From: Alphaproteobacteria bacterium
Lineage (GTDB): Bacteria > Pseudomonadota > Alphaproteobacteria > Caulobacterales > Hyphomonadaceae
Length of the DNA: 64,000 nucleotides
Reading direction: 5' to 3'
Assembly (NCBI GenBank): GCA_018969425.1
Contig: JAGWYJ010000009.1
Location: 22,997 to 86,996, forward strand
Below the pieces are notes generated by a model, which saw nothing but the letters and a program-made list of their open reading frames with translations, made no database searches and was not told the DNA's origin. The translations under genes were made by a program, and so were the position numbers. Positions 7,886 through 17,148 of this stretch are shown piece after piece (the stretch's first letter is position 1; every line of letters starts with the position of its first letter).

Positions 7886-9267
7886 CCTCGAGGGTCCTTG
7901 TTGTCGACGACATCGAGGCGAACCGAAGGCTGCTCCGGGCGAAGCTCAGCAGGGAGTATTTTCATGTCACCCTCGCCGTGGACGGGTATGACGCCCTCGA
8001 ACGGGCGGTGGCTGAGGAACCCGACGTCATCCTGATGGATGTGATGATGCCGCGTATGGACGGCGTCGAAGCCTGTCGGCAACTGAAGGCTGATCCGAGA
8101 ACTGAACATATTCCTGTGGTTCTGGTGACGGCGCTCAATGAGCGTGAGGACCGCCTGAGAGGCCTGGGGGCGGGAGCGGACGACTTCCTGACCAAGCCTG
8201 TGAACGATGTGCATCTGCTTTCGCGCGTGAGAGCCCTGACGCGCTTTAAAATGGTGGCGGACGAGCTGCGCAAGCGGGAGGCGAGCGGTCGTCGCCTCGG
8301 CTCGATCGACCTCGCAACGTCCGCACGCATGACGGAGCCGGCGCGCATCCTCGTCGTAGACGAGAATGAACGGCAGGCGCGGCGCATCTGTCGGTATCTC
8401 GAAGGCCTTCATCGCCCGATCTCCATGACCGAAGCGAGCCAGCTCGGCGTAAGCACCGCTCTGGTCGATCTCATGATCATTTCGATGTCGAATGAGCGCG
8501 TCGATACGCTGCGGCTGTGCGGGTATCTGCGCTCCCTCGAGGCGACCCGGGATCTTCCCATTCTTCTGGTCGCTGACGTGTCTGAGGAAAAGGCGGCTGT
8601 CCGGGCGCTCGAGATCGGGGCTTCGGATATCGTGTTCAAGCCGATCGATCATGAGGAGCTGAACGCCCGGGTCAAGACACAGGTGCGCAAGAAGCGCTAT
8701 CTCGACATGCTTCGGCAGCGTCTTGACCAGTCTATGGAGCTCGCGGTCACCGATCAGCTCACAGGGCTTCACAACCGACGCTACATGACCGGTCAGCTGG
8801 TTCAGTTTCTCAATCGCGCCAACCGGGGCGGGTCGCCCGTCTCCATCCTTCTCGCTGACCTCGATCATTTCAAGAAGATCAACGATTTCTATGGGCACAA
8901 TGCAGGTGATGAGGTTCTGAGGGAGTTTTCCCGACGCCTGCAGGATAACATACGCCCTGCTGATCTCGCCTGCCGGTTCGGGGGGGAGGAATTCATCGTG
9001 ATCATGCCTGACACGACGGCCGCCCTTGCGGTTCAGGCGGCGGAAAGATTGCGTGTGAAGATCTCCGAGCGCCCCTTTCAGCTGGAGCCTGGAGAAAGTC
9101 TCAACGTGACCATGAGCGGAGGGGTTGCGACTGTCCGGGCTCCCGACGATACGGTCGAGGGACTGATCGGACGAGCGGACGATGCGCTTTACCGCGCCAA
9201 GCGGGGGGGGCGTAATCTTGTGGAGCCTGAGAGGGCGCCGACGTCGGCCCCGTCTCAGACGGCTTAA
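7882..9267 (+). CDS. pleD: Diguanylate cyclase response regulator PleD
   Basis: A 461-residue protein with two receivers and a GGDEF domain, making c-di-GMP to drive the motile-to-sessile transition. Receiver 1 has D53 in [13 protein letters not shown], the same number as in Caulobacter PleD. Receiver 2 (about 153-275) is degenerate, with LMIISMSNE where the phospho-Asp should be, and acts as a dimer adaptor in known PleD. The cyclase motif is GGEEF at 367-371, with the inhibitory-site RxxD at R358-D361, so product inhibition should be kept. It is translationally coupled to divK. Confidence 0.96.
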   Translation: MTSRVLVVDDIEANRRLLRAKLSREYFHVTLAVDGYDALERAVAEEPDVILMDVMMPRMDGVEACRQLKADPRTEHIPVVLVTALNEREDRLRGLGAGADDFLTKPVNDVHLLSRVRALTRFKMVADELRKREASGRRLGSIDLATSARMTEPARILVVDENERQARRICRYLEGLHRPISMTEASQLGVSTALVDLMIISMSNERVDTLRLCGYLRSLEATRDLPILLVADVSEEKAAVRALEIGASDIVFKPIDHEELNARVKTQVRKKRYLDMLRQRLDQSMELAVTDQLTGLHNRRYMTGQLVQFLNRANRGGSPVSILLADLDHFKKINDFYGHNAGDEVLREFSRRLQDNIRPADLACRFGGEEFIVIMPDTTAALAVQAAERLRVKISERPFQLEPGESLNVTMSGGVATVRAPDDTVEGLIGRADDALYRAKRGGRNLVEPERAPTSAPSQTA

Positions 9268-9298
9268 CTTTCTTTTCAAGGCGGGGCATAAGACCGCC

Positions 9299-9520
9299 AT
9301 GAGCATCAACCCAAGTGTCCCCGACGTCGGTGAAGCGAAGCTTCGTTACCTGGATGCGGATTTTGAAGTCCTCCGTCCAGGGCGGTTCGTCGTGTGTTCA
9401 GTGACCGGGCGTCGTATCGCTCTTGAAGATCTGCGCTACTGGAGCGTGGAGCTCCAGGAGGCGTTTTTTGATGCGGAGACCGCGTTCAAGCGCTGGAAGC
9501 AGGTGAAGGCGGCGCCGTGA
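9299..9520 (+). CDS. DUF2093 small protein
   Basis: A 73-residue protein matching DUF2093, an alphaproteobacterial family of unknown role. Characteristic residues are KLRYLDADFEVLRPG, CSVTGRRI and LRYWSVELQEAF. The single Cys in the CSVTG turn and the compact beta-rich sequence resemble a small zinc-ribbon remnant, but only one cysteine is present. It lies 31 bp after pleD and overlaps the next gene in a GTGA tetranucleotide, so it is probably cotranscribed with the M23 gene. Confidence 0.85.
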   Translation: MSINPSVPDVGEAKLRYLDADFEVLRPGRFVVCSVTGRRIALEDLRYWSVELQEAFFDAETAFKRWKQVKAAP

Positions 9521-10530
9521 AGCCTACCATTCTTGCGGGTTTGCTTGTCTGTTCGGCGCTTGGAGGCGGGTGCGCGTCCTCTCCGGTTCCGTTCTCACCT
9601 CCACAGACGTCAGCGGGCGCGTCCTCGTCCCAGGGGGAAAGAGTTCCGCCTGCGTCCACTGAGGCCGAACCTTCGGGCAGACCTGCCGTAACTGCGAGCC
9701 GATCGCCTCTGGAGTGCTCTCAGACGGCGCTTCAGGGCGGATACATTGTCTGCCGCACTCATCCGCTTATGGTTGTGACGCTGGACGGAGATCCCGTTGC
9801 GCGCGCCGACGCTCAGGGCCTTGCGGTGATCGGTCTTTCGAGGAGTCAACCTCCGACTGCGGTCATAGGGCTGGCGCCGCCTCTGGATGAGCCTGCCCCG
9901 TTCGACGTTCGGACCGCGAGGGCGGATGTCGGCGTTTCGCCTCGCACGGACGGCGTCAGCCGTTTCACGATGGCGTGCGGAAAGATTGCTCCGCAGACGG
10001 CCGAGGAAGCGCGTCACGCGGAAGTCTCCGAGGAGAAAAAGGCCGAAGCGTTGAAGGAGGTCTTTCCTCCAAGCGGGGATCTGTCCTTCATTCTTCCCGC
10101 CAAGGGGCGCACATCAAGTCCTTTTGGGGCAGTGCGAACCTACGTGCCGGACACGTCGTCCTGTCAGGGAAGGACCAGCGTCCATAATGGTCTTGATATT
10201 GCGGTTCCAACCGGGACGGAGGTTCTTGCGCCGGCCGCAGGCGTCGTCCTCCTTGCCGATCCTGATCTCTATTTCGAGGGCGGAGCCGTTTTTATCGATC
10301 ATGGCCGGGGCCTGGTTTCGGTGCTCATGCATATGAGCCGTGTGGACGCCCGCACCGGGGATAGGGTCGTTCAGGGTCAACCCCTCGGCCTTTCAGGGGC
10401 GACCGGGCGCGTGACCGGGCCGCACGTGCACTGGGGCCTCAAATTTCGGAACCTGACATCAGCGGATCGCAGCGGGGACCTCTGGATCGACCCCTCAGTT
10501 GCTCTGTCGTCAGCCGGCGGGTCTCTGTGA
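9517..10530 (+). CDS. M23-family peptidase lipoprotein (LytM domain)
   Basis: A 337-residue putative outer-membrane lipoprotein: a short hydrophobic N terminus ends at C19 (ALGGGCASS), followed by a Ser/Pro-rich linker. The C-terminal LytM/M23 domain keeps SVHNGLDIAV (metal His and Asp) and HVHWGL (the HxH motif), so an active zinc endopeptidase acting on peptidoglycan is expected. The lipobox has Gly at -3, which is slightly atypical. The start is a GTG inside the DUF2093 stop. Its 3-prime end overlaps the convergent lpxL-like gene by 21 bp. Confidence 0.88.
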   Translation: MKPTILAGLLVCSALGGGCASSPVPFSPPQTSAGASSSQGERVPPASTEAEPSGRPAVTASRSPLECSQTALQGGYIVCRTHPLMVVTLDGDPVARADAQGLAVIGLSRSQPPTAVIGLAPPLDEPAPFDVRTARADVGVSPRTDGVSRFTMACGKIAPQTAEEARHAEVSEEKKAEALKEVFPPSGDLSFILPAKGRTSSPFGAVRTYVPDTSSCQGRTSVHNGLDIAVPTGTEVLAPAAGVVLLADPDLYFEGGAVFIDHGRGLVSVLMHMSRVDARTGDRVVQGQPLGLSGATGRVTGPHVHWGLKFRNLTSADRSGDLWIDPSVALSSAGGSL

Positions 10531-11523
10531 CCCCATGACCCCGGCCTCAACCCAGGCCTCTTTCGGCCAGCGGTTGTGCATCCAGAACCATTGATCCGGG
10601 GTTTCCTTAATCCGGGCCTCCATGAACCTGTTTATGCGTGCGACCATATCCGAAACAGCGAGGGTCCCCTCAAGTCCGGCTTGCGGTTCAATCGGGTCGT
10701 GGACCGTGACCTGATACCGTGCGGGTCCGAGACGAGAGGTGGTGACGGGGATGAGAGGGCATCCATAGCGCAGCGCTAGACGGCTTGGTCCCGGGGCCGT
10801 CATCGCCTCGTGGCCGAAAAAGGGCGCCGGCAGACCCTGATTGAACTTCTGGTCGTTCATGAGCGCAACCGCCCGTCCGCGAGCCAGGGCGCGCATGAGA
10901 TCGCGCGTTCCGGCGCCCTTGGGGGTGAGAACATGCACTCCATAGTCGTATCGCGCCCTGGCGATCCGCCTGTCGATGAAGGGGTTATTGGCCGCCCGAT
11001 AGGTAATCTGACACTTTGAAAGACGTCGGCTCAGAACAGCCGCAACGAGCTCCCAGTTGGCGAAATGTCCCGATATGATGACGGCGGGACGCCCGGAGCT
11101 TTCGATCTGCTGCAGACGCTCTTCTCCGACGATTGTGAGGCGTCCGTCCGGATGATCGGGATCAAAGTCGGCGAGATGCGGCATCTCTCCGGCAATGCGC
11201 CCGACATTTTCCCACGCGCTGAGGGCCACCGCCTGAACCTTGGGTTCATCCCAACCCGGAAAGGCGAGCCGGAGGTTCCGAAGGGTCGTTCTGTGGGCTG
11301 CCGTAAGAGGCCCCAGACGACGCATGAGTTTCGCTCCAAGATCAGAGGCCTTTTCAGGGGAGCGAGACTTCATGCGGTCCCAGTAGAGAAGATCCCACGC
11401 AAGCGCCTCGAGGCGCCAGATGAAGCGCTGCCAGAGCGTTGAGCGGTTATCGATGTCCTGAGGGCGAACATATCGCCCGCGGGCCGGATCTTCTCCTCCG
11501 GGCTCGAGCCTTCCCTCGGTCAC
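10510..11523 (-). CDS. lpxL: Lipid A lauroyl/myristoyl acyltransferase, LpxL/HtrB family
   Basis: A 337-residue late acyltransferase adding a secondary acyl chain to Kdo-lipid A at the inner membrane. The catalytic HX4E motif is in SGHFANWEL near residue 152, followed by YRAANNPFID and the MNDQKFNQG and PFFGHEAMTAPGPSRLALR blocks typical of the family. It is last in a four-gene minus-strand lipid A operon and its ATG overlaps the lpxK stop (ATGA). Which acyl position is used (LpxL versus LpxM type) cannot be decided here. The extreme 3-prime end overlaps the convergent M23 gene. Confidence 0.9.
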   Translation of the reverse strand: MTEGRLEPGGEDPARGRYVRPQDIDNRSTLWQRFIWRLEALAWDLLYWDRMKSRSPEKASDLGAKLMRRLGPLTAAHRTTLRNLRLAFPGWDEPKVQAVALSAWENVGRIAGEMPHLADFDPDHPDGRLTIVGEERLQQIESSGRPAVIISGHFANWELVAAVLSRRLSKCQITYRAANNPFIDRRIARARYDYGVHVLTPKGAGTRDLMRALARGRAVALMNDQKFNQGLPAPFFGHEAMTAPGPSRLALRYGCPLIPVTTSRLGPARYQVTVHDPIEPQAGLEGTLAVSDMVARINRFMEARIKETPDQWFWMHNRWPKEAWVEAGVMGSQRPAG

Positions 11524-12512
11524 AGTCGGCTCTCCAGCTTCGCCAGGATAAGCGCCGCCAGCGCGTCTTGGTCCTCGAATTCAGCATGGACTTTGGCTGT
11601 CAAAACTTTTTCGCGAACCCCTGGGCTCAGCCGCACATGATCCTTCTCAGTGGTTATGAGCCGGGCGTCGCGTTCCGAGGCGAGGGTCATGAGATAAGAC
11701 AGGTCTGTGGGCCGGTAGGGATGATGATCATCGAAGGGCACTGTTTCCACAAGTTCAACGCCTTTGAAACCGCGCAGCGCATCGAAGAAGCGCTCCGGTC
11801 GTCCGATCCCTGCAAAAGCCACGTATCGTCCGGCGGGCGTTGATCCTGACGGCGTCAGGCGCCCTCTGAAAACCGGCACGCCCGCCGCTCTGACCGCCTC
11901 AGGGGTCTGTCCGTCTCCCATCATGATGACAAGGTCGGCGCGCTTCAAACCCTGGGCTGCCGGCTCACGCATCGGTCCCTTCGGAAAGACGTGACCGTTG
12001 CCGAACGGCTCGGTCGCATCGATGACGACGATTGATAGGGTCTTCAGCAGGGTCGGGTTCTGATGACCGTCATCCATGATCACAATTCTGACGCCTGCTT
12101 GCGCCATTGCCGACGCGCCGGCGATCCTGTCCCGGGCGATCCAGCTTTCGCCTGACTTGGCCAGCATGAGAGGCTCATCGCCCGTCTCTCGAGCCGAATG
12201 GCTTACCGGATCGACACGGATAGGGCCTTCAAGACGTCCCCCATATCCTCTCGACAGGGTGGCGGCTCGAAACCCTTCCGCCGTCAGCCGCGACCTCACC
12301 CAGGCGCTGACCGGGGTCTTGCCCGCGCCTCCAAGGGTCAGATTGCCGACGCAGATCACCGGAAGACCCGGGTCATGTGGAATCGTTCCCTTGAACCGCC
12401 GTCTGCCGGCGGCGGCGTACAGCCATGAGAGGGGCGTCAGCAAACGACGCACCAGGGGGGCCGAGGCCCGAGATCGGGGGTCCAGAGCCCGCCAGAAGTG
12501 AGGCTCACGCAT
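11520..12512 (-). CDS. lpxK: Tetraacyldisaccharide 4-prime-kinase
   Basis: A 330-residue lipid A kinase that phosphorylates the 4-prime position of the tetraacyldisaccharide precursor at the inner membrane. The Walker A stretch is VGNLTLGGAGKTP at about 55-67, followed by SRGYGG, DEPLMLA and IVIMDDGHQNPTL, all typical of LpxK, and the C-terminal TTEKDHVRLSP. It sits between waaA (8-bp overlap) and lpxL (4-bp overlap). Confidence 0.95.
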   Translation of the reverse strand: MREPHFWRALDPRSRASAPLVRRLLTPLSWLYAAAGRRRFKGTIPHDPGLPVICVGNLTLGGAGKTPVSAWVRSRLTAEGFRAATLSRGYGGRLEGPIRVDPVSHSARETGDEPLMLAKSGESWIARDRIAGASAMAQAGVRIVIMDDGHQNPTLLKTLSIVVIDATEPFGNGHVFPKGPMREPAAQGLKRADLVIMMGDGQTPEAVRAAGVPVFRGRLTPSGSTPAGRYVAFAGIGRPERFFDALRGFKGVELVETVPFDDHHPYRPTDLSYLMTLASERDARLITTEKDHVRLSPGVREKVLTAKVHAEFEDQDALAALILAKLESRL

Positions 12513-13785
12513 GTCGGCGCGCTCCGCTCATCAGATCGCAGAGGGCGCTCAGCGTCTCGGACCGCGCTTCCTGAGCGGTCTGCAACAGGCGCTCCACTCC
12601 CTCCTGTTCGAGCGGCGGTGCGCCTATTTCGCGAAGCCAGAAGGCGGAGAGCTCCTCCGGCAGACTTGCGATCTCAAGTGCGTTGATTACTCTCAGGTCG
12701 CGGAACATATCCACGAAGTTGAACCCGTTCGGTCCAGTCAGGACCCTTCGTCCAAGGGCTGCGGGCTCCATGGCGTTGTGGCCGCCCACGTCGTCGGCTG
12801 TCGCCCCACCAAGGAACACCCCGTCGCTCACCGCGAACCAGAGCGGCATTTCCCCGAGAGTGTCGGCGATCAGAACGTCGAGCTCAGGATCAGGATGAGC
12901 GGGATCGGCCGTGCGTCTTCTGCTCGTGAATCCGAACGAGCGCGCCAGGCTCAGAATATCGTCTCCGCGTTCAGGATGGCGTGGGGCTATGATCAGGAGC
13001 GCATCAGGGCGCTGCTTCCTGACGTGAGAGAAGGCCGTCAATGCAAACGCCTCTTCTCCCGGATGGGTCGAGGCGGCGAGGCAGACAGGACGCTTTTTCA
13101 GGGCGGTTCTCAGGTCCTGAATCCTCTCCGCCGCGGCCGGTTTCGAGCGGACCGCCTGTTTGAGGTTTCCGCACACGGAGATCCGGGTTCCCGCCAGGGT
13201 CTCCAGACCTTTTCGGGTCGTGTCATCAGCGGCGCCGATGAAGGTGAAGGACGAGAGGAGCTCGCGCGCCGATCGACCCACGCGCATCCATCCGCGCAGG
13301 GAGCTCTGGGTCATTCGCGCGTTGACCAGCGCGCTGGGTATTCCTCGCTTCCGGATTTCGGTCAGCATGCCGGGCCAGATCTCGCCTTCCGCCAGAACCA
13401 GGGCACTCGGACGCCAGTAGTTCAGAAAACGCCCCATAGACTGGGGGGTGTCGACCGGCGCCATCTGGTGGATCAGTCCAGGGGGCGCAAGTTTTGCGAC
13501 AAGATCCGCTGAAGTGAGGGTCTGAGTGGTGATTACGGCGCGAACGTCGCCGCACTGCTCTCGCAGCCCTCCAAACAGGTCAAGGAGGAGACGCATCTCC
13601 CCGACGCTGGCAGCATGGAGCCAGATCAGGTCTCCGACCGGACGGGCAGCTGTTGCGCGACCGAAACGCTCCGGGAGTCGCTCCGGGCGCTCCTTTCCGG
13701 CTCGCAATCGCCCCGCCATCACCTGTGACGCGAAGGGGTGGAAGGCAGCCATGACGGCGCGATAAGCTGTAAGCAGGAGCGTCAT
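12505..13785 (-). CDS. waaA: 3-deoxy-D-manno-octulosonic acid (Kdo) transferase
   Basis: A GT-B glycosyltransferase of about 426 residues that adds Kdo to lipid IVA. The N-terminal membrane-associated segment is followed by LIWLHAASVGEM (with the catalytic Glu region), PVDTPQSMGRFLNYW and the LVLAEGEIWPGML motif; the C-terminal half has STHPGEE, IIAPRHPERGDDI and GGHNAMEPAALGRRVLTGP. The ATG at 13785 forms an ATGA overlap with the upstream DUF374 gene; a longer in-frame N terminus is basic and antisense-like. One or two Kdo transfers cannot be told from sequence. Confidence 0.94.
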   Translation of the reverse strand: MTLLLTAYRAVMAAFHPFASQVMAGRLRAGKERPERLPERFGRATAARPVGDLIWLHAASVGEMRLLLDLFGGLREQCGDVRAVITTQTLTSADLVAKLAPPGLIHQMAPVDTPQSMGRFLNYWRPSALVLAEGEIWPGMLTEIRKRGIPSALVNARMTQSSLRGWMRVGRSARELLSSFTFIGAADDTTRKGLETLAGTRISVCGNLKQAVRSKPAAAERIQDLRTALKKRPVCLAASTHPGEEAFALTAFSHVRKQRPDALLIIAPRHPERGDDILSLARSFGFTSRRRTADPAHPDPELDVLIADTLGEMPLWFAVSDGVFLGGATADDVGGHNAMEPAALGRRVLTGPNGFNFVDMFRDLRVINALEIASLPEELSAFWLREIGAPPLEQEGVERLLQTAQEARSETLSALCDLMSGARRHA

Positions 13786-14540
13786 CGTCCGATGCCCGGG
13801 CCCGTGGGTTCCGCGTCGCTTTCGGGTCCGGCTCCACGCCTTTGGCCTGCAAGGGCGTCGGCTCGCGCTGTCGCCCAACGCAGGCGCGCCTCAACCTCAC
13901 GCCTGATCTCTTCCGGATCACTGTCCCGATACGCCGTCACCGGTTCTGCGAACACCGCCGCTGCGCGCGAAAACGGAAGCGGCAGCAACAGACGGTCCCA
14001 GGTGTCGAGCCGGCGGGCGTCTGCGGACAGTCCGTAGATGATGATGGCTGATTGAGTTTGCTGGGCGAGCTTGATGGCGCCGATCCCGACACGTCCCGAC
14101 GGTCCTTTCGGGCCGTCGACCGTGACGATCAGCGAGGCTCCCCGTTTCATGGCCGCTATGGCCTCGCGCGCCGCCGCCACCCCGCGCTTATCTTTGGTCT
14201 TGGAGGGGTTAGCGGCCGAGCCGCGGATGATGTGCAGGCCGAGCAGGCGTCCGGCCCTGGCGGTAAACTCGCCGTCCCGCGAGGCCGACACCATCAGGGC
14301 GGTTCTCGCCGACGGCTTGCGCCAGCGGCGTCGCAGCCGGATGACGATCAGCGGCATCAGCAGGATGCGCGAATGCCATGCGGCTATGATCGTTCCCCCA
14401 TTCCCTTCGTACAGAGCCCGAACGGGTCCCTCGCCCTCAATCCTCCATCTCAGCGTATGGGTCAGGATCGCCTGGTAGGCCCAGATGAGTGTGCCCAGAA
14501 CGTAAGGAATCACAGGGGAGCGGGCGAGGCGCTTGAACAT
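13782..14540 (-). CDS. DUF374 lysophospholipid acyltransferase-like protein
   Basis: A 252-residue protein of the DUF374 branch of LPLAT acyltransferases, regularly found upstream of waaA in alphaproteobacteria. Visible features are an N-terminal membrane segment (YVLGTLIWAYQAIL), IIAAWHSRILLMPL with the HX4-type histidine region, MVSASRDGEF and TVDGPKGPSGRVG. A role in lipid A or envelope lipid acylation is inferred from the operon. The start at 14540 (MFKRLARSPV) was preferred because the 40 upstream residues are low in hydrophobicity and unlike the family. It is first of the four lipid A genes here. Confidence 0.86.
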   Translation of the reverse strand: MFKRLARSPVIPYVLGTLIWAYQAILTHTLRWRIEGEGPVRALYEGNGGTIIAAWHSRILLMPLIVIRLRRRWRKPSARTALMVSASRDGEFTARAGRLLGLHIIRGSAANPSKTKDKRGVAAAREAIAAMKRGASLIVTVDGPKGPSGRVGIGAIKLAQQTQSAIIIYGLSADARRLDTWDRLLLPLPFSRAAAVFAEPVTAYRDSDPEEIRREVEARLRWATARADALAGQRRGAGPESDAEPTGPGIGR

Positions 14541-14690
14541 GGAGGGGTTATACTCCTCACGGCTTCTCCCGCCAGACACCGCACTGCGACCGGTGTGTCC
14601 AGACCGCCACAGTCCCTCGGATGGGCCGTCCGACCTTGCAATCCCCTCGCCATCGTGCATCTAGCCTGATCCATCTCCGCCAGAGGCCCC

Positions 14691-15359
14691 ATGCCGGACC
14701 CTATCGATCTGTCGACGCTTTCAGGCCGCAGGCGAGCCCGCCGTGAGCTGGTCTGGGGCGATCACGGCTTTCTGCGAAAGCGATTTCATAACCTTCACCG
14801 GATTTCCCCTGAAATGTGGCGGGCTAATCAACCTTCGCCCGAGCAGATCGCCGTGTACGGATCCGAGCTTGGTGTGAAAACCATCATCAATCTCCGCGGC
14901 GTAAGCCCTAAAGGTTACTACCTACTCGAGAGGGAGGCGTGCGAGCGGGCCGGGATCCAGCTTGTCGATTTTCAGGTTTTCTCCCGGGACGCCCCTCAAG
15001 CCGGCAGCGTCCTCCAGGCGCGGGACCTGTTTGAGACGATCGCCTATCCCGCCCTTATGCACTGCAAGTCCGGAGCCGACCGGGCAGGGCTTATGGCGAC
15101 CCTTTATATGCATTTCAGGCAGGGTCAGCCTATCGAGGAGGCTCTGGGGCAGCTGTCCTGGAAATATCTCCATATTCGGGAGGGCAAGACGGGCATGCTC
15201 GATTACTTTTTCGAGACCTATCTGGCCGAAGGGCGACCCGCCGGACTGAGCTTTTCAGACTGGGTGGCCGGATCCTATGACCGGGACAGGGTCAAGGCCG
15301 ACTTCCTGAGACAATGGAAGGGGGTCCTCAATCTCGACCGGCTTCTGGGCCGCGAGTGA
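14691..15359 (+). CDS. Dual-specificity/tyrosine phosphatase-like protein
   Basis: A 222-residue cysteine phosphatase of the DSP/PTP fold. The P-loop HCKSGADRAGLMA gives the CX5R signature near residue 124, and the upstream INLRG and RAGIQLVDFQVFSRDAP match the general-acid loop of bacterial DSP-like proteins. It is divergent from the DUF374-waaA-lpxK-lpxL operon (gap 150 bp). Related phosphatases beside lipid A genes may act on lipid or sugar phosphates, but that is only inferred from location. No signal peptide or membrane segment was seen. Confidence 0.82.
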   Translation: MPDPIDLSTLSGRRRARRELVWGDHGFLRKRFHNLHRISPEMWRANQPSPEQIAVYGSELGVKTIINLRGVSPKGYYLLEREACERAGIQLVDFQVFSRDAPQAGSVLQARDLFETIAYPALMHCKSGADRAGLMATLYMHFRQGQPIEEALGQLSWKYLHIREGKTGMLDYFFETYLAEGRPAGLSFSDWVAGSYDRDRVKADFLRQWKGVLNLDRLLGRE

Positions 15360-15447
15360 GCTTCGCGGCGCTGGCGAGGTTAAAAATTCGTTCGCGCAGA
15401 CTTTGTAATCAGGCTATAAAGTCAAGCGAAATCGCGAGGGGTGCCCA

Positions 15448-15735
15448 ATGAAAGTCTTCATCATCAATAGTTTTCGAACAATCATCTATATTGCTTACTT
15501 TGTGATCATTGGTCTTTACGCTTTCGGCGCTTATCTCCAGCGCAGCGACGTGAACGAGGTCATCCAGGGCCTGTTCGGAAGCCTTCTCAATTCCTCGGCC
15601 GAGGCGGCCGTTGCGATCGTTGTGGGTCTTGTCGCTGGTTGGTTTGTCGCAACGATCGTCTGCGGACTGCTGGTAACGCTCCTCGACATCCGGGACGATA
15701 TCAATGACCGCCTCCCCGACGGACGGGCAAAGTAG
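15448..15735 (+). CDS. Small two-helix membrane protein
   Basis: A 95-residue protein that I do not recognise. It has two hydrophobic helices, about residues 8-28 (IIYIAYFVIIGLYAFGAYL) and 54-80 (AVAIVVGLVAGWFVATIVCG), and a short charged tail (DIRDDINDRLPDGRAK). The first half is markedly richer in AT codons than its neighbours. It stands alone between the phosphatase gene and pmbA and is followed by a clear intrinsic terminator, which supports it being an independent expressed unit. Confidence 0.7.
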   Translation: MKVFIINSFRTIIYIAYFVIIGLYAFGAYLQRSDVNEVIQGLFGSLLNSSAEAAVAIVVGLVAGWFVATIVCGLLVTLLDIRDDINDRLPDGRAK

Positions 15736-15763
15736 TCTTTAGACGCGTGTTCCTGTATCAGCG

Positions 15764-15799
15764 GGGCGCCGGCGGATGGTCGGCGCCCTGTTTGTTTTT
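15764..15799 (+). terminator. Rho-independent terminator after the small membrane protein gene
   Basis: An 8-bp perfect GC stem (GGGCGCCG/CGGCGCCC, 15764-15771 with 15781-15788) and 9-nt loop are followed by the T-rich tract TGTTTGTTTTT. This ends the 15448-15735 transcript before pmbA. Confidence 0.85.
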
Positions 15800-15810
15800 G
15801 CCGAGGATTC

Positions 15811-17148
15811 ATGGCCGGTTCGTCAGAGGACATTCTTGCAGCGCTGATCGAGCGAACGCTCAAGGCCGGCGCGTCTCAGGCGGACGCGCGACTGACCGCC
15901 AGCGCCAGCCTTTCGGCGGAGGTTCGCAACGGTGAGCTTGAGAGCGTCGAGCGCGAGGAATCGAAAGGGATCGCCCTACGCGCCCTGGTCGGTTTGCGTC
16001 AGGCCCATGTCTCGGCGACGGATCTGTCTCCTGACAGTTTGAAGGCGCTGAGCGAGCGCGTGGTCGCCATGGCGAGGCAGGCTCCTGAAGACAAATGGTG
16101 CGGACTGGCGGATCCCTCAGAGATCTCTCCCGATCGTCCTCGCCTTGATCTCGAGTGTGACGATGTTCCGGACGCAGCTGAGCTTGAGGCGCGGGCCCGG
16201 GCGGGGGAGGCGGCGGCCCTGGCGGTAGAGGGGGTCGCTCAGGTCGGTCATGCCGGCGCCAGCTGGTCGACGTCGGAGACGTTCATGGCCGCGTCTAACG
16301 GGTTTTTCGCACGGCAGGCCTCCGGTTACGTATCCGCTGCGGTGATGGCGATTGCGTCCCGAGACGGAGCCATGGAGCGGGACTATGACAGTCACGCGTC
16401 CCGGCGACGCGGGCTGCTTGAGGCGCCCGAACTGATCGGCCGTCGCGCCGGCGAGAGGGCTGTACAGCGCCTGTCTCCGCGCAAGCTCGAGAGCCGCACA
16501 GCGACGGTCATATTTGAAAACCGGGAGGCGGGTTCGCTCCTCAGGGCCTTTCTCGGGGCTGTGTCTGGACCAGCTGTCGCGCGAGGCGTTTCGTTTCTGA
16601 AGGACAAGCTGGGCGAGCAGGTGTTCGCAAAGGGTGTGAACATCGTTGATGATCCATTGCGGTCAGGAGGGTATGGGTCGCGCGGCTTCGATGGAGAGGG
16701 TCGTCCTGTCAGAAAGCGTCATGTTGTGGAGGACGGGCGGTTGGTCGGCTGGCTTCTGAATGGTCCGTCCGCGCGTCAGCTGGGCCTCGAACCCAATGGG
16801 TTCGCAAGCCTCGGTTTTGGAGATCCCCCTGGGGTCAGTCCCTCAAATGTCGAGCTGCTGCCGGGAGCGTCCTCTCTTTCTCAGCTCATGGCCGAGGCGG
16901 GATCGGGTCTTCTGGTGACGGATATGTTCGGTCCTTCGCTGAACGCAAATACCGGAGATTATTCCGTCGGGGTGTCGGGTATGTGGTTCGAAGGCGGAGA
17001 GCCTGCCTATCCGGTTTCTGAGGTAACCGTTGCGGGAGACCTCATTTCCATGTTCCTGCGGGCGCATCCCGGGTCGGACCTCGATATCCGGAGCTCTGTC
17101 ACCTCGCCCAGTCTTCTCATTGAGGGACTGATGCTTGCCGGTCGTTGA
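15811..17148 (+). CDS. pmbA: TldD/PmbA-family metalloprotease subunit
   Basis: A 445-residue PmbA (TldE)-like protein. TldD and TldE form a protease that trims peptides such as microcin precursors. Family features include the N-terminal SAEVRNGELESVEREESKGIALRAL-type strand region, ASNGFFARQASGY, the SFLKDKLGEQVFAKGVNI stretch, and the C-terminal TDMFGPSLNANTGDYSVGVSGMW. As is usual for TldE, no HExxxH metal motif is present, so a TldD partner is needed and is not in this window. It begins a plus-strand run (pmbA, cysQ, DUF4170, ABC exporter) that is conserved near lipid A genes. Confidence 0.92.
   Translation: MAGSSEDILAALIERTLKAGASQADARLTASASLSAEVRNGELESVEREESKGIALRALVGLRQAHVSATDLSPDSLKALSERVVAMARQAPEDKWCGLADPSEISPDRPRLDLECDDVPDAAELEARARAGEAAALAVEGVAQVGHAGASWSTSETFMAASNGFFARQASGYVSAAVMAIASRDGAMERDYDSHASRRRGLLEAPELIGRRAGERAVQRLSPRKLESRTATVIFENREAGSLLRAFLGAVSGPAVARGVSFLKDKLGEQVFAKGVNIVDDPLRSGGYGSRGFDGEGRPVRKRHVVEDGRLVGWLLNGPSARQLGLEPNGFASLGFGDPPGVSPSNVELLPGASSLSQLMAEAGSGLLVTDMFGPSLNANTGDYSVGVSGMWFEGGEPAYPVSEVTVAGDLISMFLRAHPGSDLDIRSSVTSPSLLIEGLMLAGR

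Noticed and set aside
7720..9309. 529-codon minus-strand frame opposite divK-pleD
   Set aside because: It is antisense to the clear receiver and GGDEF domains of pleD.
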